Part shown: in pieces, positions 8,568 to 17,321 of the stretch
Position numbering within the stretch: position 1 is the stretch's first letter
Layout of the letters: the number at the start of each line of letters is the position of its first letter
Assembly: GCF_001037465.1 (NCBI RefSeq)
Contig: NZ_LFCV01000002.1
Span: 1-64,000, forward strand
Length of the DNA: 64,000 nt
Direction: 5' to 3'
DNA from: Xenorhabdus khoisanae
GTDB taxonomy: Bacteria; Pseudomonadota; Gammaproteobacteria; Enterobacterales; Enterobacteriaceae
Translations under genes and position numbers: made by a program
Notes under the pieces: model-generated
Database searches by the model: none
The model's input: only the letters and a program-made list of their open reading frames with translations
What the model was told of the DNA's origin: nothing

Positions 8568-8858
8568 TTAAATAATATCTGTTGTAAAAAATTGTACGAT
8601 CTCGGTTAAATCCAAAGATAAGTAATATTGTGCATGCTCATATTCAAAATGTTTCTTTAATGAATTATAGTCAATAAATTTTTCCCACATGATGAATGAG
8701 CGTGGATTTTCGCTGGATTGTTGGATGGAGAATATTTCACATCCGGGTTCTAAAAGGGTTTTTTGTTGTAAGATTTTCAGTTCTTTTATAACAACACTGA
8801 GATCTGCATTTTCTTTGGCTTTAATTTCTGCTGTGACAAAATATCCATTTTTATACAT
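8568..8858 (-). CDS. Antibiotic-biosynthesis-monooxygenase (ABM)-fold protein
   Basis: About 96 residues from MYKNGYFVTA. It has the ferredoxin-like ABM/YgiN pattern: VTAEIKAKEN, a helix, then PGCEIFSIQQSSENPRSF, WEKFIDYNSLKKHFEYEHAQ and a short C-terminal helix. YgiN-type proteins are small quinol or flavin-independent oxidoreductases or signalling proteins; no substrate can be assigned. An upstream Met (8939) is possible, but the 27 extra residues do not fit the family. An AAGG ribosome-binding site precedes the chosen start. Confidence 0.65.
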   Translation of the reverse strand: MYKNGYFVTAEIKAKENADLSVVIKELKILQQKTLLEPGCEIFSIQQSSENPRSFIMWEKFIDYNSLKKHFEYEHAQYYLSLDLTEIVQFFTTDII

Positions 8859-8959
8859 GTATGTTGCCTTAATAAGGTTAGAGCTTATTTTTACTGCATT
8901 GAAATAAATAGGATAACGCCAAATAAAATGTTTAATCAAATGATAGTCTTGTTTGTTTA

Positions 8960-9508
8960 TTATTTTATTGAGTTATGACAAAGCGAAAAAATTTTCTTAA
9001 ATTTTTCGATAGCAGTCTCTTGATTATTGAAATTGATAAAGTATAAGGACTGCCATTTTTGTGTCTGGATGGCTTGCTTTGCCGTAGGCGATACCCATGA
9101 CGGGTAAACGCGAATGGCTCTTTTGCCTTCTTGAGATTGAGTTGAGAAAATCTTTTTTGTTATTAAGATTTGCGAATCAAACACAAAAATCCCTTTTTGC
9201 TTCTCAGAAAACGTGGCTATTAAACAGAAATCAATATCATCACTTTGTTCAAAAGGCATGATGTCTGAATCTGGCGTCGGTCTTTTCCAGAGTGTGACAA
9301 ATTGACCTTGTTTATTGGGTGTTATTTTACCTTGGCGAAATACGATCGATTTTCCGTTCAGTTGAAAGCGCATGGCGCTATAATCACGGCTTTCTGTTTC
9401 ACGATAAGGAGTTCTGCCTAGTTGCAGTCCTGAAGGGAGTAGGAGGTCGTCTTTAATTTCAGTAAAAACATCGGGGAAGTTATCTTTATTGGATTTTAAT
9501 AATGTCAA
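8960..9508 (-). CDS. mepB: MepB-family protein
   Basis: A 182-residue protein matching the MepB family (named from the Staphylococcus aureus mepRAB locus). It has the N-terminal NFPDVFTEIKDDLLLPSGL, the YSAMRFQLNGKSIVFRQGKI core, TPNKQGQFVTLWKRP and a C-terminal KAIQTQKWQSLYFI-like segment. MepB is cytosolic and binds DNA or nucleic-acid-like ligands according to structural work; its role is unclear. No mepA-like efflux gene is adjacent. Confidence 0.8.
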   Translation of the reverse strand: MTLLKSNKDNFPDVFTEIKDDLLLPSGLQLGRTPYRETESRDYSAMRFQLNGKSIVFRQGKITPNKQGQFVTLWKRPTPDSDIMPFEQSDDIDFCLIATFSEKQKGIFVFDSQILITKKIFSTQSQEGKRAIRVYPSWVSPTAKQAIQTQKWQSLYFINFNNQETAIEKFKKIFSLCHNSIK

Positions 9509-9730
9509 TTTATACCTCTATTAATTCTTATAAATCAGCAAGATAATTGTACATCAATGATGATTTTGGCGTATTTTATACAGAAAGAACACATGATGCA
9601 GTATATTTTTATTTGAAAAGGAAATAGGGCAAGTTGTTATGTGCGATTGCTTGAATAAGATTCAATTTTTTATTTAATGGGTATATTGGAGAAAATAGAT
9701 GTTTTCAGTGATGAAAAATTCTTTTTCTCT

Positions 9731-9765
9731 GGCACTGATGCTAATTATCAATTAGTATCAGTGCC
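9731..9765. repeat. 15-bp inverted repeat (hairpin)
   Basis: GGCACTGATGCTAAT at 9731-9745 pairs with ATTAGTATCAGTGCC at 9751-9765 with a single G-T mismatch. It lies just past the stop of the minus-strand gene ending at 9782. It lacks a T run in either direction. It may be an end-of-gene hairpin or a small repeat element. Confidence 0.5.
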
Positions 9766-9781
9766 AAGAAATATAGAAAAA

Positions 9782-10393
9782 TTAATCATCATCAAAATCA
9801 ACAAGATTGATACTGGTAAAGTGATTATATCTTCGTTTATTAGGAATAATAACGGGGGTATTTCCTTCAACAATACGTACTCTACAGAAATCAGGTATTC
9901 TGAAGTGAAATCTTGAGTGCACATGGTAATCTAATCTTGATGTATAACAATGCATTCCATTCTCAGAGGTGAAAATATCTCCTTTATACCCTAGTACCCA
10001 ACCAATTTTTGCTTTATTTATACTAAAATAATGTACAAATGTAGGTAGAAAATTTCCCCAACCACTTCTGCATGCTTTAATTGAGACTAAACCTATACTT
10101 TTCAATCCACAACTAATGAGAAGTTTAGCAAATTGCCTGCCATTATATTCATCATCTTCTTCTATATAGACTGTGTTGTAACGTGTGCCGTGAGTAAAAA
10201 CGAGTAATTTTGAATTAAGATCACAGTCTTCAAATGAAGGTGGGTCACTATCCAAAAGAAGAAAACCAGGCAATTTTCTAAAGGCAAAGCATCGTGAAGG
10301 GGGGACTTGATAACGCTGTATGGAAGCAGTAGCAGCTTTACGTATAGCGTCATGATTACTACAGAGCAATATGAAAACCTTTTTCCAAGTCAT
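9782..10393 (-). CDS. Unrecognised protein with a clan-CD-like His/Cys pair
   Basis: A 203-residue protein with no signal peptide or membrane segment. A beta-strand followed by FTHGT (His68-Gly69) and, 40 residues later, strand plus KACRSG (Cys108) resembles the catalytic His-Gly and Cys of caspase-fold (clan CD) peptidases such as C80 or CHAT domains. The rest is unrecognised. The match rests on a two-motif pattern only. It is probably monocistronic and lies next to the core mltD gene at the edge of the accessory region. Confidence 0.4.
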   Translation of the reverse strand: MTWKKVFILLCSNHDAIRKAATASIQRYQVPPSRCFAFRKLPGFLLLDSDPPSFEDCDLNSKLLVFTHGTRYNTVYIEEDDEYNGRQFAKLLISCGLKSIGLVSIKACRSGWGNFLPTFVHYFSINKAKIGWVLGYKGDIFTSENGMHCYTSRLDYHVHSRFHFRIPDFCRVRIVEGNTPVIIPNKRRYNHFTSINLVDFDDD

Positions 10394-10488
10394 ATATGAA
10401 ACTCTCCGGTTCAGTATATAGTACTACCATCAATTTATACCTATTCGATACTATCGATACAATTTATAATTTCATTGCAAACGAAATA

Positions 10489-10514
10489 GCTCCCTGCCTA
10501 AAAGAACAGGGAGC
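10489..10514 (-). terminator. Terminator of mltD
   Basis: GCTCCCTG and CAGGGAGC form an 8-bp GC-rich stem with a short loop just past the mltD stop codon. On the minus strand it is followed by TATTTCGTTT. Confidence 0.7.
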
Positions 10515-10537
10515 CATGCTGGAGAGAACAAATTTAT

Positions 10538-11869
10538 TTAATTAAGGTAAAGCGTTAGAGACATGCCGGGTTTCATTTCTTTGATTTTGATGTTTTTATT
10601 CCAACTCATCAGATCATTAATATTCACGCCGTGGCGTTTGGCGATGCTAAAAAACGAATCACCCTTGCGTACATGATAGGTAACAGGGCTGCTGTTATCG
10701 ATTTTCAATACCTGCCCAATCTTGAGTCGATGGGCTGTTTTCAAGTTGTTCAATCTTTGCAACTCTTTATGAGTTGTATTGAAGCGTTTTGCAATCGCTG
10801 ACAGTGTATCACCGGCACGAACCTTATATTGGCCTTGTTGCTGTAGCTGGCGAGTATTGTGAGCGACAGCCAGCCGAATATTTTTCAAAACACTGACATC
10901 AGTCAATGAAGTCTTAAACTGGTTAACGCTTTTTTGTGGCAGCATGATGTAATGCGGCCCATGAGGGGAAGTCATGCCTTGTTTATAACCCGGGTTATAT
11001 GCCCTGATTGATGACAATGATAATCCAGATAATTCAGCCGCTTGTGACAACGTGATTTGTTGTCCTACCTCAACCTTAGCCAATGCTTTCTGGTTGTTAG
11101 GTTTTGGTAACTTGAACGCATATTTTTTGTCATGACGAATAATGTTACTTAGCGCCAATATCTTAGGAACGTAGTGCATTGTTTCACGTGGCAGCGACAG
11201 TGACCAAAAATCAGTGGGCTTTCCTTTTGCCTGATTATCTTTGATTGCGCGTATCACCCGGCCTTCACCACTGTTGTAAGCGGCGATGGTGAGTAACCAG
11301 TCTCCATTGAACCGTTTGTTCAGATACTCAAGCATATCAAGCGCGACAGTTGTTGAAGCCGCAATATCGCGTCGGCCATCGTACCATTTATCCTGCGTCA
11401 GGCCGTAATAGCGGCCGGTACTTGGGATAATCTGCCATAAACCAGCCGCCTGGGCATAAGAGGTGGCATGGGGATTAAAAGCACTCTCCACTATGGGCAG
11501 CAGAACCAGTTCCATTGGCATGTTTCGTTCGTCAAGCTGCTCAACTATCCAATAGATGTACGGTTCTGCCCGTAACGTCACATTTTGGAGATGGCTCTTG
11601 TGTTTCAGATAGTAATTTTGTTGTTCGCGCACCCTGCTGTTATCAGGAATGTCCATCTTCAACTCATCACGGATATGTCCCCACAAATCTTGTTGGGTTG
11701 TCGGACTCACCTTCCAGTTTGCAGAATCCTCTGGCTCTGCAATACCGTCTGTTTTCTGATTCGTCGAAGACATCATCTGTATATGCTGCTGGGAAGGAGT
11801 CTTTTGTTGCAGACTCGATTGACAACCGGCAAGCAGAACAGAGGCGAATAAGATCGCTTTTGTCTTCAT
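10538..11869 (-). CDS. mltD: Membrane-bound lytic murein transglycosylase D
   Basis: About 443 residues from MKTKAILF. It has a lipoprotein signal with lipobox LLAGC, then a family-1 SLT domain with catalytic Glu in LLPIVESAF and the motifs AAGLWQIIPSTGRYYGL and IAAYNSGEGRV. Two LysM domains follow at the C-terminus (YKVRAGDTLSAIAKRF and YHVRKGDSFFSIAKRH). It is an outer-membrane-anchored enzyme that cleaves glycan strands to 1,6-anhydromuropeptides. The 18-residue upstream extension is not part of the signal peptide, so the ATG at 11869 is chosen. It lies next to gloB as in E. coli. Confidence 0.95.
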   Translation of the reverse strand: MKTKAILFASVLLAGCQSSLQQKTPSQQHIQMMSSTNQKTDGIAEPEDSANWKVSPTTQQDLWGHIRDELKMDIPDNSRVREQQNYYLKHKSHLQNVTLRAEPYIYWIVEQLDERNMPMELVLLPIVESAFNPHATSYAQAAGLWQIIPSTGRYYGLTQDKWYDGRRDIAASTTVALDMLEYLNKRFNGDWLLTIAAYNSGEGRVIRAIKDNQAKGKPTDFWSLSLPRETMHYVPKILALSNIIRHDKKYAFKLPKPNNQKALAKVEVGQQITLSQAAELSGLSLSSIRAYNPGYKQGMTSPHGPHYIMLPQKSVNQFKTSLTDVSVLKNIRLAVAHNTRQLQQQGQYKVRAGDTLSAIAKRFNTTHKELQRLNNLKTAHRLKIGQVLKIDNSSPVTYHVRKGDSFFSIAKRHGVNINDLMSWNKNIKIKEMKPGMSLTLYLN

Positions 11870-11941
11870 GTGCTCTTTTGATGTTTGCCTAAAAGGTGAG
11901 CGATGATACTGACCAATCACGCAGAAGACAACCCAACAAAA

Positions 11942-12697
11942 TTAAAATTGATCTTTATAAGCTCTTAACTGCTGAAAAACAGAAGAAAGTGGCATTGAAT
12001 TTGGTTTGATGCCGATATTTTTTTGTAAATCAATGTGGTGACAATTTAAGAAAACATTGATTTTTTTCTCTGTTTGTAAAGTTGTGGGAACAGTTGCCTG
12101 GTGATTTTCACGTAATTTAAGTATCTTTTTATCATAATCATGAATAGTTTGATTTTCAGGTAATACTGTCTTTGCAAATGCCATATTTGCTGCGGTATAT
12201 TCGTGAGCACAACAGATCAATGTGTCATCGGGTAACGATGAAATTTTCTCAAGGGAAGAGAACATCTGTTCGGCTGTACCTTCAAATAACCGTCCGCAAC
12301 CGCCAGAAAAAAGAGTGTCTCCACAAAATAGATAGGGGGCCTGATAGAATGCAATGTGACCAAGTGTATGGCCTGGCAGTTCCATGATACGGAAAGAAAA
12401 CCGTTTAATCTCAATAAAGTCATTATCGTGCACAATATGGGTTGCCCCTTTGTTTTGTGTCTCTTCAGGGCCATATACAGGTAATTCGGGATGTTTTATG
12501 AGCAAGCCCGGCACACCGCCAACATGATCATGGTGATGATGTGTCAGTAGTATCGCCACAGGAATAAGTTGATTTGCTGCTAGAATGTCATTGACAGGCT
12601 GTGATTCAGCGGGGTCGATAATGACACAATGCTTGTCTTCATCACAAAGTAACCAAATGTAGTTATCTGAAAGGGCAGGGATCCTGATAAGCTCCAT
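11942..12697 (-). CDS. gloB: Hydroxyacylglutathione hydrolase (glyoxalase II)
   Basis: About 251 residues from MELIRIPALSDNYIW, the canonical GloB start; the upstream ATG at 12709 adds four residues. It is a metallo-beta-lactamase fold with the binuclear metal motif THHHHDHVGG, followed by LPGHTLGHIAFY, FCGDTLFSGGCGRLFEG and CAHEYT. It hydrolyses S-lactoylglutathione to lactate and glutathione in methylglyoxal detoxification. It is divergent from yafS. Confidence 0.95.
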   Translation of the reverse strand: MELIRIPALSDNYIWLLCDEDKHCVIIDPAESQPVNDILAANQLIPVAILLTHHHHDHVGGVPGLLIKHPELPVYGPEETQNKGATHIVHDNDFIEIKRFSFRIMELPGHTLGHIAFYQAPYLFCGDTLFSGGCGRLFEGTAEQMFSSLEKISSLPDDTLICCAHEYTAANMAFAKTVLPENQTIHDYDKKILKLRENHQATVPTTLQTEKKINVFLNCHHIDLQKNIGIKPNSMPLSSVFQQLRAYKDQF

Positions 12698-12748
12698 TGT
12701 ATGCCTCATTTTCGTAGTAGGTTTATCATAGATTGAAAGGAAGATGAC

Positions 12749-13465
12749 ATGCGTTCAGCACGTTCGAACAAACAAATAATCCCTCCTGTTTCTTGGGTTG
12801 AGTTACCGTGGGGAGAATATTACCGCGTTGCTCTGGAACGTCAATTGGAACCGTGGTGGCCGAAAATGTTTGGCTTTCATTTGTTGAAAGTCGGCAACTT
12901 AAGTGCAGAAATTGACAGCCGTTCCTGTCTGATAAGCCATCAAGTCAACATCGGATTACAGGGGGAAAATATGAATGTGATAACTGATCCCCATTATCTT
13001 CCTTTTGCAACTAAATCTGTTGATGCTTGCTTGTTGGCACATATGCTGACTTATTGCATTGATCCTCATTGGTTGTTGAGAGAAGTAGATAGAGTGATGA
13101 TTGATGACGGTTGGTTGATTATCAGTGGTTTTAATCCGGTAAGTGTCTTAGGGGTAAGAAAAATAGTTGCACCCATCTGCCGTTGGCAGCCTTGCCGTGC
13201 CCAAATGTTTTCTATGTTTCGCCAATTGGATTGGCTTCGCCTTTTAAACTATGAAGTTGTTCATCATGCTAATTTTCATGTTTTGCCATGGCAAAGTGGA
13301 GGGCGTTTTTATAACTCAATTGAATTGATGTTTGGGTGTTTGAGTGTCATTATTGCCCGCAAGCGGACAATCCCCCTGACATTAAACCCCATGCGGGCAA
13401 GGTTGTTGAAACCGAAATTCAGTAATGCGTTAGGGGCGGTGAAAAATTTTCACCGACGCTATTAA
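12749..13465 (+). CDS. yafS: YafS-like class I SAM-dependent methyltransferase
   Basis: A 238-residue protein of the Methyltransf_11 type. The middle segment DPHYLPFATKSVDACLLAHM and LREVDRVMIDDGWLIISGFNP mark post-I to motif III. The glycine-rich motif I is weak, as is usual for this family. It sits between gloB and rnhA in the conserved mltD-gloB-yafS-rnhA-dnaQ order. Its substrate is unknown. An AAGGAAG ribosome-binding site precedes the start. Confidence 0.85.
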   Translation: MRSARSNKQIIPPVSWVELPWGEYYRVALERQLEPWWPKMFGFHLLKVGNLSAEIDSRSCLISHQVNIGLQGENMNVITDPHYLPFATKSVDACLLAHMLTYCIDPHWLLREVDRVMIDDGWLIISGFNPVSVLGVRKIVAPICRWQPCRAQMFSMFRQLDWLRLLNYEVVHHANFHVLPWQSGGRFYNSIELMFGCLSVIIARKRTIPLTLNPMRARLLKPKFSNALGAVKNFHRRY

Positions 13466-13473
13466 TTAACGGG

Positions 13474-13944
13474 TTAATTTTCACTTTCGATATAGCCATT
13501 ATCGGTTTGAGTAGGGCTATTAGCGGCTGTGCGGGCAAGTTCATCACATAACTCATTTTCCCGATGTCCTGCATGGCCTTTAACCCACCTCCAGTCAACG
13601 TCATGGTGAGAGATGGCTTTATCGAGTCTCAGCCAGAGATCAACATTGATGACAGGAGATTTATCTGCTTTTTTCCAGCCACGTTTTTTCCAGTTGTGGA
13701 TCCACTGGGTGATTCCCTGACGTACATATTGGCTGTCAGTTGTCAGGATAACGGTGCAGGGGTGTTTGAGGGCTTCAAGCCCGGCAATGGCAGCCATTAA
13801 CTCCATGCGATTGTTGGTAGTGCGGAAATAACCTTTACTCAGCATTTTTTCAGTTTGTTGGTAACGGAGCAGAACACCATATCCTCCGGGGCCGGGATTA
13901 CCGAGGCAAGAACCATCGGTGAAAATTTCTACCTGTTTGTTCAT
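13474..13944 (-). CDS. rnhA: Ribonuclease HI
   Basis: A 156-residue cytosolic enzyme with the D-E-D-D catalytic set: Asp in [18 protein letters not shown], Glu in [10 protein letters not shown], Asp in TTDSQYV and Asp in [12 protein letters not shown]. It degrades the RNA strand of RNA-DNA hybrids (R-loops, primers). It is divergent from dnaQ with a 63-bp shared promoter region, the usual enterobacterial arrangement. Confidence 0.97.
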   Translation of the reverse strand: MNKQVEIFTDGSCLGNPGPGGYGVLLRYQQTEKMLSKGYFRTTNNRMELMAAIAGLEALKHPCTVILTTDSQYVRQGITQWIHNWKKRGWKKADKSPVINVDLWLRLDKAISHHDVDWRWVKGHAGHRENELCDELARTAANSPTQTDNGYIESEN

Positions 13945-14007
13945 CTTTGGTAGACTCTTCCTATATCATCTTTAATCAAAACTCTAAGTCTGACACAAAA
14001 AAACACT

Positions 14008-14757
14008 ATGAGCACTGCAATTACCCGCCAAATCGTTCTCGATACCGAAACAACAGGTATGAATAAGTTAGGTGTTCACTATGAGGGACACAACATCATT
14101 GAAATTGGTGCAGTGGAAGTGATTAACCGTCGTCTGACGGGGCGTCATTTTCATATTTACATTAAACCGGAACGTTTGGTTGATCCGGAAGCGTTTGAAA
14201 TTCACGGCATTAGTGATGAATTTTTGCAGGATAAGCCGAAATTTGCCGATATTGCTGATGAATTCATTGAATTTATTCGTGGGGCTGAACTGATTATCCA
14301 TAACGCGACGTTCGATATCGGCTTTATGGATTATGAGTTCGGTAAACTGAAACGTGATATTCCCCCGACTGCGGATTTCTGTACGATCACCGATAGCTTG
14401 ATGTTGGCAAGGAAACTTTTCCCCGGCAAACGCAATAATCTCGATGCGTTGTGTGATCGTTACCATATCGATAACTCGAAACGTACTCTCCACGGGGCAT
14501 TACTCGATGCCGAGATTCTGGCTGATGTTTATCTGGCGATGACCGGCGGCCAGACATCATTGGCTTTTTCGATGGAAGGGGAAGTTTCAGGTAGCTCCCA
14601 GGTTGCAGAAATCCAGAAAATTACGCGCCCTCAGGCTGGCCTGAGAGTTGTCTATGCTTCTGATGAAGAATTAATTCAACATGAGTCCCGTTTGGATTTA
14701 GTGGAAAAGAAAGGCGGAAGCTGTCTTTGGCGTTCGAAACCTGAACAAATACATTGA
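14008..14757 (+). CDS. dnaQ: DNA polymerase III epsilon subunit (proofreading exonuclease)
   Basis: A 249-residue DEDDh exonuclease. Exo I is VLDTETTGMN, Exo II is IHNATFDIGFMDYEF and Exo III is HGALLDAEILADVYLAMTGG. The C-terminal tail would bind the alpha subunit. It proofreads for the replicative polymerase. It is divergent from rnhA and followed by tRNA-Asp, as in related enterobacteria. Confidence 0.97.
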   Translation: MSTAITRQIVLDTETTGMNKLGVHYEGHNIIEIGAVEVINRRLTGRHFHIYIKPERLVDPEAFEIHGISDEFLQDKPKFADIADEFIEFIRGAELIIHNATFDIGFMDYEFGKLKRDIPPTADFCTITDSLMLARKLFPGKRNNLDALCDRYHIDNSKRTLHGALLDAEILADVYLAMTGGQTSLAFSMEGEVSGSSQVAEIQKITRPQAGLRVVYASDEELIQHESRLDLVEKKGGSCLWRSKPEQIH

Positions 14758-14837
14758 TGAAAGCAGTAGCAAGATGGGAAAAAAGTATGATTAAGGTGAA
14801 AAACTGTGCAAGTGAACTATTTTGTTATAAAAATTGA

Positions 14838-14866
14838 TTGACGGATTGCGCTCCGGCTCGTATTAT
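14838..14866 (+). promoter_or_regulatory. Sigma-70 promoter of tRNA-Asp
   Basis: TTGACG (14838-14843) and TATTAT (14861-14866) are separated by 17 bp. A C-rich discriminator (CCACCCCG) follows, typical of stable-RNA promoters under stringent control. Confidence 0.8.
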
Positions 14867-14895
14867 CCACCCCGTTCTCAACCAGAACACCATGC

Positions 14896-14972
14896 GGTGC
14901 GGTAGTTCAGTTGGTTAGAATACCGGCCTGTCACGCCGGGGGTCGCGGGTTCGAGTCCCGTCCGCACCGCCA
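14896..14972 (+). tRNA. aspV: tRNA-Asp (anticodon GTC)
   Basis: A 77-nt cloverleaf. The acceptor stem GGTGCGG pairs with CCGCACC, the anticodon loop reads CTGTCAC with anticodon GTC, the T arm is CGGGTTCGAGTCCCG, the discriminator is G and CCA is encoded. tRNA-Asp genes are known insertion points of islands in Photorhabdus; here the accessory yefM-yoeB unit follows directly. Confidence 0.97.
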
Positions 14973-14982
14973 GAATCTATAA

Positions 14983-15010
14983 GCCCTGAGTTTTTAACTC
15001 GGGGTTTTTT
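14983..15010 (+). terminator. Rho-independent terminator of tRNA-Asp (first copy of a direct repeat)
   Basis: The stem CCCTGAG/CTCGGGG with loop TTTTTAA is followed by TTTTTT. The 22 bases at 14983-15004 recur exactly at 15749-15770 after yoeB. Confidence 0.88.
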
Positions 15011-15146
15011 CTTTTTCCGCGAAAATACATTTGTTAAAAACAATCCGTTAAAAATACATTCTCTAAAGTAGATAAAAAAGCTCACTTTTGGAACGTTGAG
15101 CATTAATTCTTTCATGATTTGTTGTTGAAATATCATCCCGCAAGTG

Positions 15147-15179
15147 TTGACTAAAATATATCCGTACAATATATTGTAC
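15147..15179 (+). promoter_or_regulatory. yefM-yoeB promoter with overlapping operator palindrome
   Basis: TTGACT (15147-15152) and TATATT (15170-15175) are separated by 17 bp. The perfect 16-bp palindrome GTACAATATATTGTAC (15164-15179) covers the -10 region. YefM antitoxins bind TGTACA-type palindromes, so this is the expected autorepression site. Confidence 0.75.
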
Positions 15180-15234
15180 AATTGAGTTGGTTGATTAGTG
15201 TGCATTGTCAACAAATTGAAATGGGACAGTCATA

Positions 15235-15489
15235 ATGAAAGTCTTAACCTATAGTGAAGCCAGACAACATCTTTCCGAAACTATGATCAGCGTAGTCAAT
15301 GATTGTAGCCCTGCTATTATTACCCGAAAAAATGGGGAAAGTTGTGTATTGATGTCTTTGTCTGATTATGAATCATTGCAGGAAACGGCGTATTTAATGC
15401 GTTCGCCAAATAATGCAAATCGTTTAATGGATTCAATCGCAGAATTACGTTCAGGAAAGGGGCTGGTTAAGGAATTGGATTTAGATTGA
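15235..15489 (+). CDS. yefM: Antitoxin of the YefM/Phd family
   Basis: An 84-residue protein. The N-terminal Phd/YefM fold ([43 protein letters not shown]) binds DNA, and the flexible acidic C-terminus wraps the toxin. It neutralises YoeB and represses the operon through the upstream palindrome. The stop codon overlaps the toxin ATG by one base, giving translational coupling. Confidence 0.93.
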   Translation: MKVLTYSEARQHLSETMISVVNDCSPAIITRKNGESCVLMSLSDYESLQETAYLMRSPNNANRLMDSIAELRSGKGLVKELDLD

Positions 15490-15743
15490 TGAAAATTACC
15501 TTTTCCGGTAGTTCTTGGGAAGATTATCTTTACTGGCAACAAACAGATAAGGTAATACTGAAACGTATTAATCAACTTATTAAGGACATACGTCGCCACC
15601 CTTTCGAAGGTATTGGTAAACCAGAGCCATTAAAATATAATTTGGCCGGATTCTGGTCGAGGCGTATCACTGAGGAACATCGTTTGGTGTATTCGGTTGA
15701 AGAAGATCAAATAATGATTGCAGCCTGTCGCTACCATTATTGA
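15489..15743 (+). CDS. yoeB: YoeB-type mRNA interferase toxin
   Basis: An 84-residue RelE-superfamily endoribonuclease. KITFSGSSWEDYLYWQQTDK, the HPFEGIGKPEPLKYNLAGFWSRRI segment and the C-terminal ACRYHY (catalytic Glu/Arg/His set with terminal His-Tyr) are all present. It cuts mRNA in the ribosomal A site. The ATG at 15489 overlaps the yefM stop (TGATG). A TTG one codon upstream is unlikely to be used. Confidence 0.93.
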   Translation: MKITFSGSSWEDYLYWQQTDKVILKRINQLIKDIRRHPFEGIGKPEPLKYNLAGFWSRRITEEHRLVYSVEEDQIMIAACRYHY

Positions 15744-15748
15744 TAGAT

Positions 15749-15778
15749 GCCCTGAGTTTTTAACTCGGGGCTTTTTTT
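15749..15778 (+). terminator. Terminator of yefM-yoeB (second copy of the direct repeat)
   Basis: It has the same CCCTGAG/CTCGGGG stem and loop as the tRNA-Asp terminator, followed by CTTTTTTTT. The first 22 bases are identical to 14983-15004. Confidence 0.85.
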
Positions 15779-15790
15779 TGGGGTTGAATA

Positions 15791-16336
15791 TCAAATCAAC
15801 TTATAGAAATACGTAGTTCCTGAAAATTCACCGTTGGAATTCATGGAAAAATTTGGGATTTGTCCGCCTTCAATAAAACCACATTTTCTATAGAGCATTG
15901 ATGCGGGGTCATTAGTGCGTGTATCCAAAACCAGCAAACTGCGTTGATGCTGTTTCGCCAACCTTTCGAGTTCTTCCATCAGCATTCTGCCAATTCCACG
16001 CTGGCGGTAGGCGGTATGTACCATCAGTTTTTCTACATCGGCACGGTGTAAACCATTCTTTTTCTTACAGAAGGAAAGTTGTACTGAGCCTGCGATATTT
16101 TCACCTTCCAGCGCAACCAGTAACAGACGATGACCGGAAGTGAGTTCGGTTTCGACACTTTGCCAGTATTGTGCTGCTTCGCTTTCTGTCAGCGGTGCAA
16201 TAAAGCCGATGGAAGCATCACTTTCGACGCAATTTTGCAGTAAGTGAATAAGCGCATCTTTTTTTGTATTGATGGAGTCTGGTTGTATTATGGTGAGTGT
16301 TGATGTTGAATCGGATGTTATGTTTGATTTGGTCAT
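15791..16336 (-). CDS. GNAT-family N-acetyltransferase
   Basis: A 181-residue protein. The first 25 residues are Ser/Thr-rich and may be unstructured or upstream of the true start. The GNAT core has strands VALEGENIAGSVQLSF and ADVEKLMVHTAYRQRGIGRMLMEEL, which includes the acetyl-CoA motif RQRGIG, then LLVLDTRTNDPASMLYRKCGF. The substrate is unknown; this subgroup often acetylates small amines or antibiotics. It is convergent with yefM-yoeB and shares their terminator region. Confidence 0.8.
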   Translation of the reverse strand: MTKSNITSDSTSTLTIIQPDSINTKKDALIHLLQNCVESDASIGFIAPLTESEAAQYWQSVETELTSGHRLLLVALEGENIAGSVQLSFCKKKNGLHRADVEKLMVHTAYRQRGIGRMLMEELERLAKQHQRSLLVLDTRTNDPASMLYRKCGFIEGGQIPNFSMNSNGEFSGTTYFYKLI

Positions 16337-17321
16337 AGGTAGTTAGCTTTCGGATAGAAATAATCTAATAATATAGAGCTGTATTAATATCAGGTATATA
16401 GATTTTTATCCTGTTATTTTTTGTTTTTTTATCGTGATTATTAACGCTTGAAATTTATCCGTGAATATACCCGTCATCTTTCAAGTTGCCGCTTTGTTGG
16501 CTGCAAATAAAAAAGAAAAGATAAAAATTATTATTTTATTCATATTTTTTCCTTGGTTATTTCAAATCACTTTTTTTTATCATCCAATAATTAACGTTTA
16601 TTGGTTTGATGTCCTTTGGTGATTATTTTGTTTGTCGGGTGGAATAATTTAATTTTTATATTGGAGTGATAATGGAGGGGTAATTATTTTGAGGGTTTCT
16701 AATTCCATTGTGGATGTTTTTATCGAGTTTTTATCTATTCTTACAGAATAAACCGGATGATAATATTTAATCAATGTGTTATATAAAGTAAGTTTACAAT
16801 AATCTTTGTTTGGGGATATTATAATGAAGTCTGATAATATGATTAATAAAAAATTGGCCGATGAAATCGCTTTGGAGGTGATTTATTCGGGTTTGTTAGC
16901 CAATAAAATATATTGCGAGTGAATCTGGTTTGTTTTGATGATAAAAATTATGAAATTTACCGTTCTTTGAATGAGTAAATGTTTTTAGCCACCAGTGATT
17001 ATCACTCTTATATCATAATTCTGGCTTGGCAGAAAAACTCGCTTTTTTGGTCTTGATTAACTTGTTGAGTATCGTGTCTAATAATCACTTTCTTATTGCG
17101 CAAATCACGATATGAAATTATCCCATTTTGCGCAAATTCACCTTCGATTGTACGCATTGGCCTGAGAATGCGTCTAAACAACGGGGTAAATCAAAGAATT
17201 TTTGCCAAAAGGAAATTAAGATAGTTTCCCTTAATCTGGCATTAATGATTGCGGTTTGTATGCTGCGCTGCGAAAATTAGTTCTTAGTTCACTAACGCTT
17301 TTATCCGACTTGGAGTAAAGA
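16337..17321. other. 985-bp gap with repeat half and small decayed frame
   Basis: A half copy of the palindromic repeat (ATCTTTCAAGTTGCCGCTTTGTTGGCTG in part, about 16475-16505) lies near the start. At 16824-16922 a 32-codon frame (MKSDNMINKKLADEIALEV...) follows GGGGATATT; a further frame (VNLVCFDDKNYEIYRSLNE) continues out of phase to 16978. They may be one decayed small gene. The rest is AT-rich. The last 100 bp should hold the tkt promoter, but I cannot name it. Confidence 0.4.

Noticed and set aside
9677-9916. Plus-strand 79-codon frame
   Set aside because: Half of it lies antisense over the better-supported 203-residue gene, and the first part contains the hairpin at 9731-9765. No recognisable motif.
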